From: Pseudomonas fluorescens
GTDB taxonomy: Bacteria > Pseudomonadota > Gammaproteobacteria > Pseudomonadales > Pseudomonadaceae
Reading direction: 5' to 3'
Assembly: GCF_001307155.1 (NCBI RefSeq)
Contig: NZ_CP012830.1
Location: forward strand, 1,240,001 to 1,304,000
DNA: 64,000 nucleotides
The position numbers and the translations under genes were made by a program. Of the stretch, positions 1 through 13,869 are shown piece after piece. The notes beneath the pieces were generated by a model that ran no database searches, was not told the origin of the DNA, and saw only the letters and a program-made list of their open reading frames with translations. Every line of letters begins with the position of its first letter. The stretch's first letter is position 1.

Positions 1-459
1 CCGTAAAACCCGACCGGCGAGATCCAGTGCCAACTCGCAGAGGAACATCGCCCGTGGCATATCTACAGCTGCCAATCCACTCATATTGGGGGCCATATCG
101 GAAATCACAAGGTCTACCTGCGTATTTCCGACCGCCTCGAGGATCTGAGCCAGCACCGCATCTTCGGTAAAGTCGCCCTGAATGAAGGTCACATCGGGGA
201 TGCTGTCCATTTCCAGGATGTCGGAGGCGATCAAACGACCCTGACCACCAATCAGACGACTGGTCACTTGCGACCAGCCACCCGGCGCTGCACCGAGATC
301 GATTACGGTCATGCCCGGACGGATCAGGCGATCCTTTTCCTGGATCTCCAGCAATTTGTAGCTGGCACGCGAACGATACCCGTCTTTTTGCGCCATTTTG
401 ACGTACGGGTCGTTGAAATGCTCTTTCAGCCAGTTAAGGCTAGTCTTGGAACGGGCCAC
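1..459 (-). CDS. rlmE: 23S rRNA (uridine-2'-O-)-methyltransferase RlmE, 3' end cut by window
   Basis: Partial gene; the C-terminus lies beyond the window start. RlmE (FtsJ/RrmJ) methylates the 2'-O of U2552 in the 23S A-loop, using S-adenosylmethionine, late in 50S assembly. Reading the minus strand, the product starts [20 protein letters not shown], and residues 15-60 contain [16 protein letters not shown] and the SAM-binding motif [11 protein letters not shown], followed by SDMAPNMSG, all typical of this family. I chose the GTG at 459 because GAGG lies 7 bases upstream. It is divergent from yhbY, the usual arrangement in Pseudomonas, where ftsH normally follows rlmE. The catalytic K-D-K-E tetrad can be checked only in part because of the truncation. 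Confidence 0.93.
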   Translation of the reverse strand, partial: MARSKTSLNWLKEHFNDPYVKMAQKDGYRSRASYKLLEIQEKDRLIRPGMTVIDLGAAPGGWSQVTSRLIGGQGRLIASDILEMDSIPDVTFIQGDFTEDAVLAQILEAVGNTQVDLVISDMAPNMSGLAAVDMPRAMFLCELALDLAGRVLR

Positions 460-565
460 GGGCCACCTCAAAAAAATAAACGAGTCGCGATTAACTGGGC
501 GGTCCCGGACTCGCTCGGGTAAACTGGCCGCCGCTTTTTACAAGATCAGACGCAGGGGTCAGATT

Positions 566-874
566 ATGCCGCTCACTCAAGAGCAGAAGAAACAGTACAA
601 GTCCATTGGCCACCATCTGAAACCAGTTTTGACTGTGGCTGACAACGGTTTGACTGAAGGTGTTTTAGCCGAACTGGAACGCGCATTGGGCGATCACGAG
701 CTGATCAAGATCAAGCTCAGCATCCTCGATCGCGAATCGCGCCTGGCAGCCATTGCAGAACTGTGCAAGGCCGGCAAAGCGGATCTGGTGCAAGTCATCG
801 GCAAGATGGCGCTGATTTACCGCAAGAACTTCAGCGTCAACAAGCAGTTGTCGAACGTTCATCGCTTCAAGTGA
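566..874 (+). CDS. yhbY: YhbY-family (CRM domain) RNA-binding protein
   Basis: A 102-residue single CRM-domain protein that binds pre-50S ribosomal particles and is thought to help 50S assembly. The sequence shows the family features: MPLTQEQKKQYKSIGHHLKP at the N-terminus, then TVADNGLTEGVLAELERAL, HELIKIKL and the QVIGKMALIYR segment that carries the GxxG-like RNA-binding loop. The open frame extends further upstream (to about 398), but that part overlaps rlmE on the other strand. The ATG at 566 matches the family N-terminus and gives the usual length. It is transcribed divergently from rlmE, so both ribosome-assembly genes share one intergenic region of about 100 bp. Confidence 0.92.
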   Translation: MPLTQEQKKQYKSIGHHLKPVLTVADNGLTEGVLAELERALGDHELIKIKLSILDRESRLAAIAELCKAGKADLVQVIGKMALIYRKNFSVNKQLSNVHRFK

Positions 875-883
875 TGATACGGG

Positions 884-1288
884 TCAAGGGTGTGCTTCGC
901 GCACCCTGCCACCCCATCCAGGTACCGGCTGTAAAACCAGCAGCAACCCGGAAAAACCCAGCACAAGATAGCTGAACAACAACCAGTGCTGCGCCTGCGG
1001 CCAGTCGATTCGCACGACGAAGTACATCGCACTCGCGTATAACGCCATCAACAGCAGTTGCCCGCGAATATCGCGCCATAGACTGACAAGGCCCTTGGCC
1101 TGAACCAGCACCAAAACCTGAAAAACCACGCACGCCGCTGAAAACCCGACCAGCAGCGCACTCAGCATGCTTGAAATTTCTTCGATCAGCAGCGGTGCCA
1201 GGCCAATACGGCTCAGCACCGGCAGCAGACCGATGTGCAACAACCACAAGCCACCAACCCATAACATCTGAGTCAGTTGCCAAAGCAT
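884..1288 (-). CDS. DUF4149 family small membrane protein
   Basis: About 134 residues with four predicted membrane helices: LWVGGLWLLHIGLLPVL, MLSALLVGFSAACVVFQVLV, QLLLMALYASAMYFVV and WLLFSYLVLGFSGLLLVL. Resembles the DUF4149 proteins found next to greA in pseudomonads; no biochemical function is known. It lies 28 bp downstream of the greA stop and is probably the last gene of the carA-carB-greA transcript. Start choice is uncertain: the ATG at 1288 has no clear ribosome binding site, and the AAGG at the greA stop would better fit a CTG or other non-ATG start some 20 bases upstream. The tail GWGGRVREAHP is hydrophilic. Confidence 0.75.
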   Translation of the reverse strand: MLWQLTQMLWVGGLWLLHIGLLPVLSRIGLAPLLIEEISSMLSALLVGFSAACVVFQVLVLVQAKGLVSLWRDIRGQLLLMALYASAMYFVVRIDWPQAQHWLLFSYLVLGFSGLLLVLQPVPGWGGRVREAHP

Positions 1289-1316
1289 GGCGCCCGCACG
1301 AAGCAGGCGCTTGCCT

Positions 1317-1789
1317 TCAGATATGGCGGACTTCGACAATCTCGTACTCGATAACGCCGCTAGGCGTTTTGACCGCCACCACATCACCCTCTTCCTTGGC
1401 AATCAAGGCGCGAGCAAGTGGCGAACTGACGGAGATCTTGCCGAGCTTGAAGTCAGCCTCATCCTCGCCCACGATGTGGTAAGTGACACTTTCATCCGTT
1501 TCGACGTTGGCGATTTCAACGGTGGTGCCGAAAATCACTTTGCCAGTGTGAGGAATGCTCGTGACATCGATGATGACCGCATTCTGCATGCGGCCTTCGA
1601 TATCACGGATCCGCGCCTCGACCATACCCTGCTGCTCGCGAGCAGCGTGGTATTCGGCGTTTTCCTTCAAGTCACCCAACTCGCGAGCCGTACCGATGTC
1701 CTGGCTGAGCTTCGGGCGGACGACCTTGGTCAGGTGAGCGTGTTCTTCTTCGAGGGCTTTCGCCCCCTTAACGGTCATTGGGTATTTGA

Positions 1790-1793
<4 letters not shown>
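1317..1793 (-). CDS. greA: Transcription elongation factor GreA
   Basis: A 158-residue GreA. It enters the RNA polymerase secondary channel and stimulates cleavage of backtracked RNA. The N-terminal coiled coil carries the acidic tip: [19 protein letters not shown] (roughly residues 37-55, with D and E at the catalytic tip). The C-terminal FKBP-like domain runs from about residue 80 ([16 protein letters not shown]) to the end, including the family signature around [16 protein letters not shown]. Length equals E. coli GreA. Its ATG overlaps the carB stop (ATGA, 4 bp), so it is translationally coupled to carB, as in other Pseudomonas. Confidence 0.97.
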
Positions 1794-5011
<3,218 letters not shown>

Positions 5012-5150
5012 GGGTAGTCACTCAAATCCGCAGGTCCGACGGCAATCCCCTAGGAGAAGCCGTCTTGATCAATCTCTGAAGCCCTTCAGGGACCGCCGGG
5101 TTACCGGGGCCACCCTCAGGGACTTCTCGCTACATGCTCAAGCCCGGCGA
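5012..5150 (-). other. carA-carB intercistronic spacer
   Basis: 139 bp with no convincing ORF between two subunits of one heterodimer. It holds two related CAGGGAC segments (near 5086 and 5116), GC-rich inverted segments, and only a weak GAGTGA-type ribosome binding site before carB. No T-run terminator is seen, so transcription probably continues from carA to carB. A long spacer here is unusual compared with enteric carAB. Confidence 0.5.
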
Positions 5151-6287
5151 TTAACGTCGCTTGGCCATCTCGTTGATGAAGCGATCGAACAGCGGCGCCA
5201 CATCGTTCGGACCAGGGCTGGCTTCAGGGTGACCCTGGAAGCTGAACGCGCTCTTGTCGGTACGCTCGATGCCTTGCAGGGTGCCGTCGAACAGCGATTT
5301 GTGGATCGCCCGAACGTTGCCTGGCAGAGTCGCTTCGTCTACCGCAAAACCGTGGTTCTGGCTGGTGATCATGACGACACCGGAATCCAGATCCTGAACC
5401 GGGTGGTTGGCGCCGTGGTGACCGTGGCCCATTTTCAGGGTCTTGGCGCCAGAGGCCAGGGCCAACAGTTGGTGGCCGAGGCAGATGCCGAACACCGGGA
5501 TCTCGGTTTCAAGGATGTCCTTGATCGCCTGGATCGCGTAGTCGCATGGCTCAGGGTCGCCCGGGCCGTTGGACAGGAATACACCGTCCGGCTTCAGAGC
5601 CAGAACGTCAGCAGCCGGCGTTTGAGCTGGCACCACGGTCACGCGGCAACCGCGCTCGACCAGCATGCGCAGGATGTTGACCTTGACGCCGTAGTCGTAG
5701 GCAACCACGTGGTACGGCAGATCGGAAGCGTCGAGGGTCGCGTGGCTGTCGGTTTTCAGATCCCAGACAGTCGAGCGCCATTCGTACTGCTTCTTGGTGC
5801 TGACGACTTTCGCCAGATCCATGCCCTTCAGGCCCGGGAAGCCGCGCGCTGCTGCAATCGCAGCTTCGTCGGAGATGTTGTCGCCAGCCATGATGCAGCC
5901 GTTCTGCGCGCCTTTTTCACGCAGGATGCGTGTCAGGCGGCGGGTGTCGATACCGGCGATTGCCACAACGTTGTTGGCTTTCAGGTAGTCGGACAGGGAC
6001 ATCGTGTTACGCCAGTTGCTCGCAACCAGTGGCAGGTCACGAATAACCAGACCTGCAGACCATACGCGGTCGGACTCGGCGTCTTCCGGCGTGGTGCCGG
6101 TGTTGCCGATGTGCGGGTAAGTCAGGGTAACGATCTGTTGGGCGTAGGAAGGATCGGTAAGGATTTCCTGATAGCCGGTCATGGCAGTGTTAAACACCAC
6201 CTCACCAACGGTTTGACCGTCGGCTCCAATGGCTTCGCCGCGAAAAATGCTGCCATCAGCAAGGGCGAGTATGGCTGGCTTAGTCAA
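5151..6287 (-). CDS. carA: Carbamoyl-phosphate synthase small (glutaminase) subunit
   Basis: 378 residues (E. coli CarA is 382). It hydrolyses glutamine and channels ammonia to CarB. The N-terminal CPSase small-chain domain begins [20 protein letters not shown] and contains GMTGYQE-type sequence ([15 protein letters not shown]). The C-terminal class I amidotransferase domain has the nucleophile elbow [14 protein letters not shown] (Cys near residue 265) and the QNHGFAVDE and [11 protein letters not shown] segments with the catalytic His/Glu. The start is a TTG at 6287, preceded by GGGAGG at 5-base spacing; no ATG fits. The TTG shares two bases with the TGA stop of a possible 30-codon leader ORF. 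Confidence 0.97.
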   Translation of the reverse strand: MTKPAILALADGSIFRGEAIGADGQTVGEVVFNTAMTGYQEILTDPSYAQQIVTLTYPHIGNTGTTPEDAESDRVWSAGLVIRDLPLVASNWRNTMSLSDYLKANNVVAIAGIDTRRLTRILREKGAQNGCIMAGDNISDEAAIAAARGFPGLKGMDLAKVVSTKKQYEWRSTVWDLKTDSHATLDASDLPYHVVAYDYGVKVNILRMLVERGCRVTVVPAQTPAADVLALKPDGVFLSNGPGDPEPCDYAIQAIKDILETEIPVFGICLGHQLLALASGAKTLKMGHGHHGANHPVQDLDSGVVMITSQNHGFAVDEATLPGNVRAIHKSLFDGTLQGIERTDKSAFSFQGHPEASPGPNDVAPLFDRFINEMAKRR

Positions 6288-6376
6288 GAAGACCTCCCGT
6301 AAATAAAGCCTGAAAGGGCGATCGCAGGTTGCAAAAAAGCGGAGTGACGTATGGACACGTCACCCCGCTTCTTCAC
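6284..6376 (-). promoter_or_regulatory. Possible carA leader ORF across the attenuator
   Basis: A 30-codon frame begins at GTG (6376), reads [14 protein letters not shown]..., passes through the whole intrinsic terminator and ends with a TGA that overlaps the carA TTG. A translating ribosome could melt or permit the terminator and couple to carA. No strong ribosome binding site precedes the GTG, so translation is only a hypothesis. Confidence 0.3.
6333..6370 (-). terminator. Intrinsic terminator in carA leader (probable attenuator)
   Basis: On the minus strand a 14-bp stem (6357-6370 pairing with 6337-6350, one G-U pair) with a 6-base loop is followed at once by TTTTTT. It lies 46-83 bases upstream of the carA start and well after the dapB terminator, so it would stop carA transcripts early. 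This is what an attenuator looks like. A second inverted repeat, GCTTTTAGTG / CACTAAAGC, sits just upstream (about 6391-6414) and is a candidate competing or pausing hairpin. Confidence 0.75.
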
Positions 6377-6498
6377 TGAATTATTCTGCGCGCTTTTAGT
6401 GGACACACTAAAGCTGTAGCTTACAGAAAAAGGCTTTTTTGGTCTACCGCCAATGAGCCTAAAAGGCCGGGGAATGCGACAGGACGTCGCTTGGCGGG

Positions 6499-6534
6499 AT
6501 AAATCGGGCTCAAACGCTGTGTTTGAACCCGATT
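6499..6534 (-). terminator. dapB terminator hairpin
   Basis: A 14-bp stem with one G/C-to-wobble mismatch (6521-6534 with 6502-6515), 5-base loop, then a short TTTAT run on the minus strand, 12 bases after the dapB stop. The U-tract is short, so efficiency may be partial. Confidence 0.65.
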
Positions 6535-6545
6535 CCGGCTGCATC

Positions 6546-8487
<1,942 letters not shown>

Positions 8488-8784
8488 AAGTCTTTGCACT
8501 CTTAAGGACGTTCGGCAAACCCCTCCTGAGCTTCGCCAAACTCGTTGAGCCCCAATACAGGCCCGGACCCAACTCACGTCAATTCAACGATCCTGGTCTT
8601 TGATTCGATGCGATACCTGTGGATCGGAAAGCAGGAGCATCCCCGTCCGCACCGCCAGCATCCGAACGCTGTCGCATGCTGTAAAAATTCGTCTACTCCA
8701 GACACGCCAACGCGGGAGCAAGCTCCCGCGCGGCGACATCCTACCAGTCACCGCACAAAGGCAGTCAACCGGCCGACCAACAAC
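8488..8784 (-). other. dnaK-dnaJ intergenic spacer
   Basis: 297 bp without a credible gene. It contains one REP palindrome at 8711-8730; no clear sigma-32 promoter for dnaJ was seen, and no U-tract terminator. dnaJ may be expressed partly by read-through from dnaK, with the REP acting on mRNA stability (inference). Confidence 0.55.
8711..8730. repeat. REP palindrome, singlet
   Basis: CGCGGGAGCAAGCTCCCGCG, a 20-base near-perfect palindrome of the REP class abundant in fluorescent pseudomonads. Same core as the copies at 17238-17381 and 36013-36042. Confidence 0.85.
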
Positions 8785-10701
8785 TTACTTGTGTTCTTTG
8801 ACTTCTTCGAACTCAGCGTCGACAACGTCGTCAGCCTTCTCAGCTTTTTCAGCGTGCGGTGCCGCACCGTCAGCTGGCTGAGCCTGTTCGGCGTACATCT
8901 TCTGCGCCACTGGAGCGGAGACTTTCGACAGCTCTTCAACCTTGGCTTCGATAGCCGCCTTGTCGTCGCCTTTAACAGCGGCTTCCAGGGCAACCACGGC
9001 AGCTTCGATTGCGGTCTTCTCTTCAGCAGTCACTTTATCGCCAGCGTCAGCGACCATTTTGCGCGTCGAGTGAACCAACGCGTCGCCCTGGTTACGGGCA
9101 GTGGCCAGCTCTTCGAACTTGCGGTCTTCGTCAGCGTTGGTTTCAGCATCGCGAATCATCTGCTGAATTTCTTCCTCGGACAGACCGGAGTTGGCCTTGA
9201 TCACGATCGACTGAGTCTTGCCGGTGGCCTTGTCTTTGGCGCCTACGTGCAGGATGCCGTTGGCGTCGATGTCGAAGGTCACTTCAATTTGTGGCACGCC
9301 ACGTGGTGCTGGTGGAATCTCGGCCAAGTCGAACTTGCCCAGGGACTTGTTCTGGGCAGCTTGCTTGCGCTCACCTTGCAGCACGTGAATGGTCACTGCA
9401 CCCTGGTTGTCATCGGCAGTCGAGAACACTTGCGATTTCTTGGTAGGAATCGTGGTGTTTTTCTCGATCAGCGCAGTCATCACGCCACCCATGGTTTCGA
9501 TACCCAGAGTCAGCGGGCTGACGTCGAGCAGCAGGACGTCTTTCACGTCACCGGCCAATACTGCACCCTGGATAGCAGCACCCATGGCAACGGCTTCGTC
9601 CGGGTTAACGTCTTTACGGGCTTCTTTACCGAAGAACTCGGTCACCAGTTTCTGAACCAGTGGCATACGGGTCTGACCGCCGACCAGGATCACGTCGTTG
9701 ATCGCGCCAACGTCGATACCCGAGTCTTTCAGGGCAATGCGGCAAGGCTCGATGGTGCGTTGAACCAGGTCTTCAACCAGCGCTTCCAGCTTGGCGCGGG
9801 AGATTTTCACGTTCAAGTGCTTAGGACCGGTCGCATCTGCAGTGATGTACGGCAGGTTAACGTCGGTCTGCAGGCTCGAAGACAGCTCGATCTTGGCTTT
9901 CTCAGCGGCTTCTTTCAGGCGCTGCATGGCCAGCGGATCACCTTTGAGGTTCATGCCGCTTTCTTTCTTGAATTCGTCAACGAGGTAGTCGATCAGACGA
10001 ATGTCGAAGTCTTCACCACCCAGGAAGGTGTCACCGTTGGTGGCCAACACTTCGAACTGGTGCTCGCCATCAACTTCGGCGATCTCGATTACGGAGACGT
10101 CGAAAGTACCGCCACCCAGGTCATAAACGATCACGGTGTGATCGCCCTTGGCCTTGTCCATACCGTAGGCCAGAGCGGCTGCGGTTGGTTCGTTGATGAT
10201 GCGTTTTACGTCCAGGCCAGCAATACGGCCGGCGTCTTTGGTCGCCTGACGCTGACTGTCGTTGAAGTAGGCCGGAACGGTGATAACCGCTTCAGTCACA
10301 GTCTCGCCGAGGTAGTCTTCGGCGGTTTTCTTCATCTTCTTCAGGATTTCAGCCGAGATCTGTGGCGGCGACATTTTCTGGCCGTTCACTTCAACCCAAG
10401 CGTCGCCATTGTCAGCCTTGGCGATTTTGTAAGGGACCATCTTGATGTCTTTCTGTACGACTTCTTCGTCGAACTTACGACCGATCAGACGCTTCACCGC
10501 ATACAGGGTGTTGTGCGGATTGGTCACAGCCTGACGCTTGGCCGACTGACCCACCAGGATCTCGCCATCGTTGGCATAAGCGATGATCGACGGCGTAGTA
10601 CGCGCGCCTTCAGCGTTTTCGATAACTTTGGCTACGCCGTTTTCCAGCACGGAGACGCAGGAGTTGGTAGTCCCCAGGTCGATACCGATAATTTTGCCCA
10701 T
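8785..10701 (-). CDS. dnaK: Molecular chaperone DnaK (Hsp70)
   Basis: 638 residues, the family length. ATP-driven chaperone for folding and stress recovery. The nucleotide-binding domain starts [18 protein letters not shown] with phosphate loops [15 protein letters not shown] (about 190-205) and [11 protein letters not shown] (about 335); the interdomain linker [15 protein letters not shown] is followed by the beta-sandwich substrate domain and a helical lid. The tail ends [14 protein letters not shown], matching the EEVKxxK C-terminus. I chose ATG 10701 over the GTG six bases upstream because GGGAGA then has normal spacing. A near-consensus sigma-32 promoter lies 79-107 bp upstream. Confidence 0.98.
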   Translation of the reverse strand: MGKIIGIDLGTTNSCVSVLENGVAKVIENAEGARTTPSIIAYANDGEILVGQSAKRQAVTNPHNTLYAVKRLIGRKFDEEVVQKDIKMVPYKIAKADNGDAWVEVNGQKMSPPQISAEILKKMKKTAEDYLGETVTEAVITVPAYFNDSQRQATKDAGRIAGLDVKRIINEPTAAALAYGMDKAKGDHTVIVYDLGGGTFDVSVIEIAEVDGEHQFEVLATNGDTFLGGEDFDIRLIDYLVDEFKKESGMNLKGDPLAMQRLKEAAEKAKIELSSSLQTDVNLPYITADATGPKHLNVKISRAKLEALVEDLVQRTIEPCRIALKDSGIDVGAINDVILVGGQTRMPLVQKLVTEFFGKEARKDVNPDEAVAMGAAIQGAVLAGDVKDVLLLDVSPLTLGIETMGGVMTALIEKNTTIPTKKSQVFSTADDNQGAVTIHVLQGERKQAAQNKSLGKFDLAEIPPAPRGVPQIEVTFDIDANGILHVGAKDKATGKTQSIVIKANSGLSEEEIQQMIRDAETNADEDRKFEELATARNQGDALVHSTRKMVADAGDKVTAEEKTAIEAAVVALEAAVKGDDKAAIEAKVEELSKVSAPVAQKMYAEQAQPADGAAPHAEKAEKADDVVDAEFEEVKEHK

Positions 10702-10779
10702 GTTCACTCTCCCGAAACTTTGGATTTGGTTGCCGCAGCAGTGGTGGCTAACTGCGGTAGCACTTAAACGCTTGACATC

Positions 10780-10808
10780 TAAATGGGGGCCTTACGGCGA
10801 ATTTCAAG
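10780..10808 (-). promoter_or_regulatory. Sigma-32 heat-shock promoter of dnaK
   Basis: On the minus strand CTTGAAA (10802-10808), a 13-base spacer and CCCCATTTA (10780-10788), matching the E. coli sigma-32 consensus closely. The -35 box contains the TGA stop of grpE, so dnaK has its own heat promoter although it lies in a grpE-dnaK gene series. Confidence 0.85.
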
Positions 10809-11370
10809 CCTGCTCGTCAATCGAAGGCGAAACCGGCGCCGGAGCCTTGCTGACCACGACCATGGCCGGGCGCAGCAGGCGACCGTTGAGCATGTAACCC
10901 TTCTGGAACACCTTGAGCACGCTGTTGGGCTCGACGTCTGCACTTTCCTGCATGGCCATCGCCTGATGATGTGCAGCGTTGAACGGCTCACCTTCAGGAT
11001 CGATCGCTTCCAGCTGATAACGCTTCAGGGTGTCCTGGAACATTTTCAGGGTCAGCTGGATGCCTTCACGCATAGGGCGGATGCTTTCGTCGTCCGGGTT
11101 GGACAGCTCAAGACCACGCTCCAGGCTGTCGACTATCGGCAGCAAGTCGTTGGCGAACTTCTCTAACGCGAATTTGTGAGCTTTTTCTACATCCTGCTCA
11201 GCGCGACGGCGGACGTTCTGCAGATCGGCAGCAACACGCAAAGACTGATCCTGCGCGCCAGCCAGTTGCTCTTCGAGCACTTGTACACGAGCCGCCAGGT
11301 CTTCACCCGATGCTTCGGGAGCCTGATTGGCGTCTGGATTTTGCGTATCCAGCGTCTGTTCGTCAGCCAT
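10804..11370 (-). CDS. grpE: Nucleotide exchange factor GrpE
   Basis: 188 residues. Releases ADP from DnaK. The N-terminus is acidic and disordered ([23 protein letters not shown]), followed by a long coiled coil (about residues 25-85, [18 protein letters not shown] to [16 protein letters not shown]). The C-terminal beta domain carries the conserved run [13 protein letters not shown] and [21 protein letters not shown], the GrpE signature. It is followed 102 bp later by dnaK and preceded by a sigma-32 promoter. Confidence 0.97.
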   Translation of the reverse strand: MADEQTLDTQNPDANQAPEASGEDLAARVQVLEEQLAGAQDQSLRVAADLQNVRRRAEQDVEKAHKFALEKFANDLLPIVDSLERGLELSNPDDESIRPMREGIQLTLKMFQDTLKRYQLEAIDPEGEPFNAAHHQAMAMQESADVEPNSVLKVFQKGYMLNGRLLRPAMVVVSKAPAPVSPSIDEQA

Positions 11371-11422
11371 AGATTTCTCCTTTCAAAATCGTGCGCGAAC
11401 TCGACTCGCGCTTCTGCCCCGG

Positions 11423-11451
11423 TATATGGGGTCGCAAATTCCAGGTTCAAG
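11423..11451 (-). promoter_or_regulatory. Sigma-32 heat-shock promoter of grpE
   Basis: CTTGAA (11446-11451), 14-base spacer, CCCCATATA (11423-11431) on the minus strand, 50-80 bp upstream of the grpE start. Near-perfect heat-shock promoter. Confidence 0.85.
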
Positions 11452-11578
11452 GGCTGCCGGAACTCTGAACGCTATTACCCTTACAAAACGACTGATTTAA
11501 TATCCCGGTGGTTTTAAAAAAATCCATTTTCCAAGCAAATCGAGCTAAACACGGGCATTGTCAGCCAGAAACAAAACA

Positions 11579-11594
11579 CTGTATAAATAACCAG
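11579..11594 (+). promoter_or_regulatory. LexA (SOS) box upstream of recN
   Basis: CTGTATAAATAACCAG, matching the LexA consensus CTG-N10-CAG, 25 bases before the recN ATG. It closely resembles one of the known E. coli recN boxes. Confidence 0.8.
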
Positions 11595-11618
11595 ACCTAA
11601 AGCCTGGGAGCGGCCTCT

Positions 11619-13292
11619 ATGCTGGTGCACCTGTCCGTACATAACTACGCAATCGTTGAACATCTCGATCTGGAACTTGATCGCGGGATGAGCGTGATCA
11701 CAGGGGAAACCGGTGCAGGCAAGTCGATCATGCTCGACGCCCTGGGCCTGACCCTGGGCGATCGCGCCGACAGCGGCGTGGTTCGCCCAGGCGCCGAGAA
11801 GGCCGACATCCTGGCCACATTCGACCTGGCCGATATTCCGGAAGCCAGTACCTGGCTGGCCGAGCGCGACCTCGATACCGACGGCCCATGCATCCTGCGC
11901 AGGGTGATTACCGCCGAGGGTCGCTCGCGTGGCTACATCAATGGCAGCCCCTGCCCGCTGGGCGACCTTAAAGCCCTTGGCGAACTGCTGATCGATATCC
12001 ACAGCCAGCATGAACACCAATCGTTGCTGAAAACCGACACGCACCGTCGGCTGCTCGACGAATATGCCGGCGCCACGGACCTCGCCCGCCAGGTGCAACT
12101 GGCCGCCCAGCGCTGGCGCCAGACTCGCCAGGAGCTGGAGCGCCTCTCCAACTCCGGCGACGAGCAGCGCGCTCGCCACCAATTGCTCAGCTACCAACTC
12201 GAAGAGCTGGAAAACCTCGGCCTCGGCGAGAGCGAGCTGGAGCAACTGGAGCAGGAACACAAAAACCTGACCAACGCCGAAACCTTGCTGGGGATTTGCC
12301 GACAAGTGGTCGAGCAGTGCAGCGAAAGCGATTCCGGCAATGTACTGAACGCCCTGACAGCCAGCCTCAATCGCCTGTCGAGCGTGAGCAACTCGGTCGG
12401 CGCCCTCGGCGAAGCAACCAATCTGCTGACCAGCGCGCAGATTCAGGTGGAAGAAGCTGTCGGCGAACTGAACCGTTTTCTCGACCATTTCGATGCCGAT
12501 CCGGCACGCCTCCAGCAACTCGAAGAACGCCTGGATTCGATCTACACCCTGGCGCGCAAACACCGGATTCAACCCACCGAAGTCGCGGAGCTTCAGCAAC
12601 GACTGCTGGACGAAATCGAAACACTGAATGCCAACGACGAGTCCATCGAACGACTGAGCGAAGAGCTGGGTGCATTCGCCCGGCATTACCAGGAAAAAGC
12701 CCGGGAGCTGAGCGATCTGCGTCATCAGGCTTCGACCAGCCTGGCCAATGCCGTCGAACAGGAAATTCAACGCCTGGGCATGCCCGGCGGCCGCTTCACC
12801 ATTGAGCTACGCCCAAACACCAGCACTGAACTGCTGCCCAACGGCCTCGAGCAGGTGGAACTGCTGGTCAGCGCCAACCCAGGGCAACCGCTCAAGGCAC
12901 TGGCCAAAGTCGCATCGGGGGGTGAGTTGTCACGAATCAGTCTGGCCATCCAGGTGATCACCGCACAAACCTCGCGAGTGCCAACACTGGTGTTCGACGA
13001 AGTGGACGTCGGGATTGGCGGCCCGACAGCGGAAATTGTCGGCCAGCTCTTGCGCCGCCTCGGAGAGCGCGGACAGGTGCTGACCGTCACGCACTTGCCG
13101 CAAGTAGCCTCCCAGGGCCATCAGCATCTATTTGTCCACAAGGTGCGCGGTGACGATGCCACGCACACCGCCGTGTCCAAGCTGAGTAAAAACGAGCGTA
13201 TTGAAGAAGTGGCGCGAATGCTGGGAGGGATCGACCTGACCAAGGAGTCCCTGGCCCACGCAAAGAAAATGGTCGTGACGGCAAAAATCTGA
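11619..13292 (+). CDS. recN: DNA repair protein RecN
   Basis: 557 residues. SMC-like ATPase acting early in double-strand-break repair. Walker A GETGAGKS at residues 29-36; a long coiled-coil middle (about 150-370, rich in E/Q/L); the signature VASGGELSRISLAIQ near 435 and Walker B TLVFDEVDVGIGG near 455; and the D-loop/H-loop region VLTVTHLPQVASQGHQHLFV. The N-terminus MLVHLSVHNYAIVEHLDLE is standard. SOS control is predicted from the LexA box just upstream. Divergent from grpE. Confidence 0.97.
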   Translation: MLVHLSVHNYAIVEHLDLELDRGMSVITGETGAGKSIMLDALGLTLGDRADSGVVRPGAEKADILATFDLADIPEASTWLAERDLDTDGPCILRRVITAEGRSRGYINGSPCPLGDLKALGELLIDIHSQHEHQSLLKTDTHRRLLDEYAGATDLARQVQLAAQRWRQTRQELERLSNSGDEQRARHQLLSYQLEELENLGLGESELEQLEQEHKNLTNAETLLGICRQVVEQCSESDSGNVLNALTASLNRLSSVSNSVGALGEATNLLTSAQIQVEEAVGELNRFLDHFDADPARLQQLEERLDSIYTLARKHRIQPTEVAELQQRLLDEIETLNANDESIERLSEELGAFARHYQEKARELSDLRHQASTSLANAVEQEIQRLGMPGGRFTIELRPNTSTELLPNGLEQVELLVSANPGQPLKALAKVASGGELSRISLAIQVITAQTSRVPTLVFDEVDVGIGGPTAEIVGQLLRRLGERGQVLTVTHLPQVASQGHQHLFVHKVRGDDATHTAVSKLSKNERIEEVARMLGGIDLTKESLAHAKKMVVTAKI

Positions 13293-13307
13293 AGTCACCA
13301 GACAGCA

Positions 13308-13336
13308 CGAAGGCGACCCTTGGGTCGCCTTCGTTC
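13308..13336. terminator. Bidirectional terminator between recN and fur
   Basis: A 12-bp perfect stem (CGAAGGCGACCC / GGGTCGCCTTCG) with a 2-base apex, between the convergent recN and fur genes. No long T-run on either side, so strength is uncertain. Confidence 0.6.
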
Positions 13337-13367
13337 GTATCGCGGACCAGAAATCCGCGCGACATGC

Positions 13368-13772
13368 TTACTTTTTCTTGCGTACGTACAGCACCAGGTT
13401 GTGATCCACCAACTCGAAGCCGTGCTTCTCGACGATTGCCTTCTGAAGCTTTTCGATTTCTTCCTCGAAGAACTCGATCACTTCACCGTTCTCCACGTTA
13501 ACCATATGGTCGTGGTGACCGCCGTCCGCCAGTTCGAAGACCGCGTGACCGCCGTCGAAATTGTGACGGACCACCAGACCAGCCGCTTCGAATTGGGTCA
13601 GTACACGGTAAACCGTGGCCAGACCGACATCCTCGCCAGCTTCCATCAGCGCCTTGTAAACATCTTCAGCACTCATGTGACGTTGCTCGGCGGAATCGAG
13701 CATTTGCAGAATTTTGACCCGTGGCAGGGTCACTTTAAGGCCGGCTTTGCGTAGTTCGCTATTTTCAACCAT
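13368..13772 (-). CDS. fur: Ferric uptake regulator Fur
   Basis: 134 residues. Fe(II)-dependent repressor of iron acquisition. The winged helix occupies roughly residues 8-80 (LKVTLPRVKILQMLDS, GLATVYRVLTQFEAAGLVVRH); the metal-binding/dimerisation part has the GGHHDHMVNVENGEVIEFFE block. There is no cysteine in the whole protein, so the Cys4 structural zinc site of E. coli Fur is absent, as is usual for Pseudomonas Fur, which lacks the Cys-X2-Cys motif. Divergent from omlA, the arrangement known in P. aeruginosa, where the two promoters face each other. Confidence 0.97.
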   Translation of the reverse strand: MVENSELRKAGLKVTLPRVKILQMLDSAEQRHMSAEDVYKALMEAGEDVGLATVYRVLTQFEAAGLVVRHNFDGGHAVFELADGGHHDHMVNVENGEVIEFFEEEIEKLQKAIVEKHGFELVDHNLVLYVRKKK

Positions 13773-13795
13773 GGTCAGCTTTCTCGCGATGCTGC

Positions 13796-13824
13796 TTCGC
13801 AGCTACTCTTAATGCGGGTATGAT
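13796..13824 (+). promoter_or_regulatory. Likely sigma-70 promoter of omlA
   Basis: TTCGCA (13796-13801), 17-base spacer, TATGAT (13819-13824), 46 bp upstream of the omlA ATG. Confidence 0.5.
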
Positions 13825-13869
13825 CGGCGTTTACGTTGTCCCAGCCAAGATAGTGGAAGTCGCCCACCG

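Noticed and set aside
8545..10767. Open frame of 740 codons on the plus strand opposite dnaK
   Set aside because: Shadow of dnaK: same length range, no protein family resemblance, codon bias of the minus-strand gene explains it.
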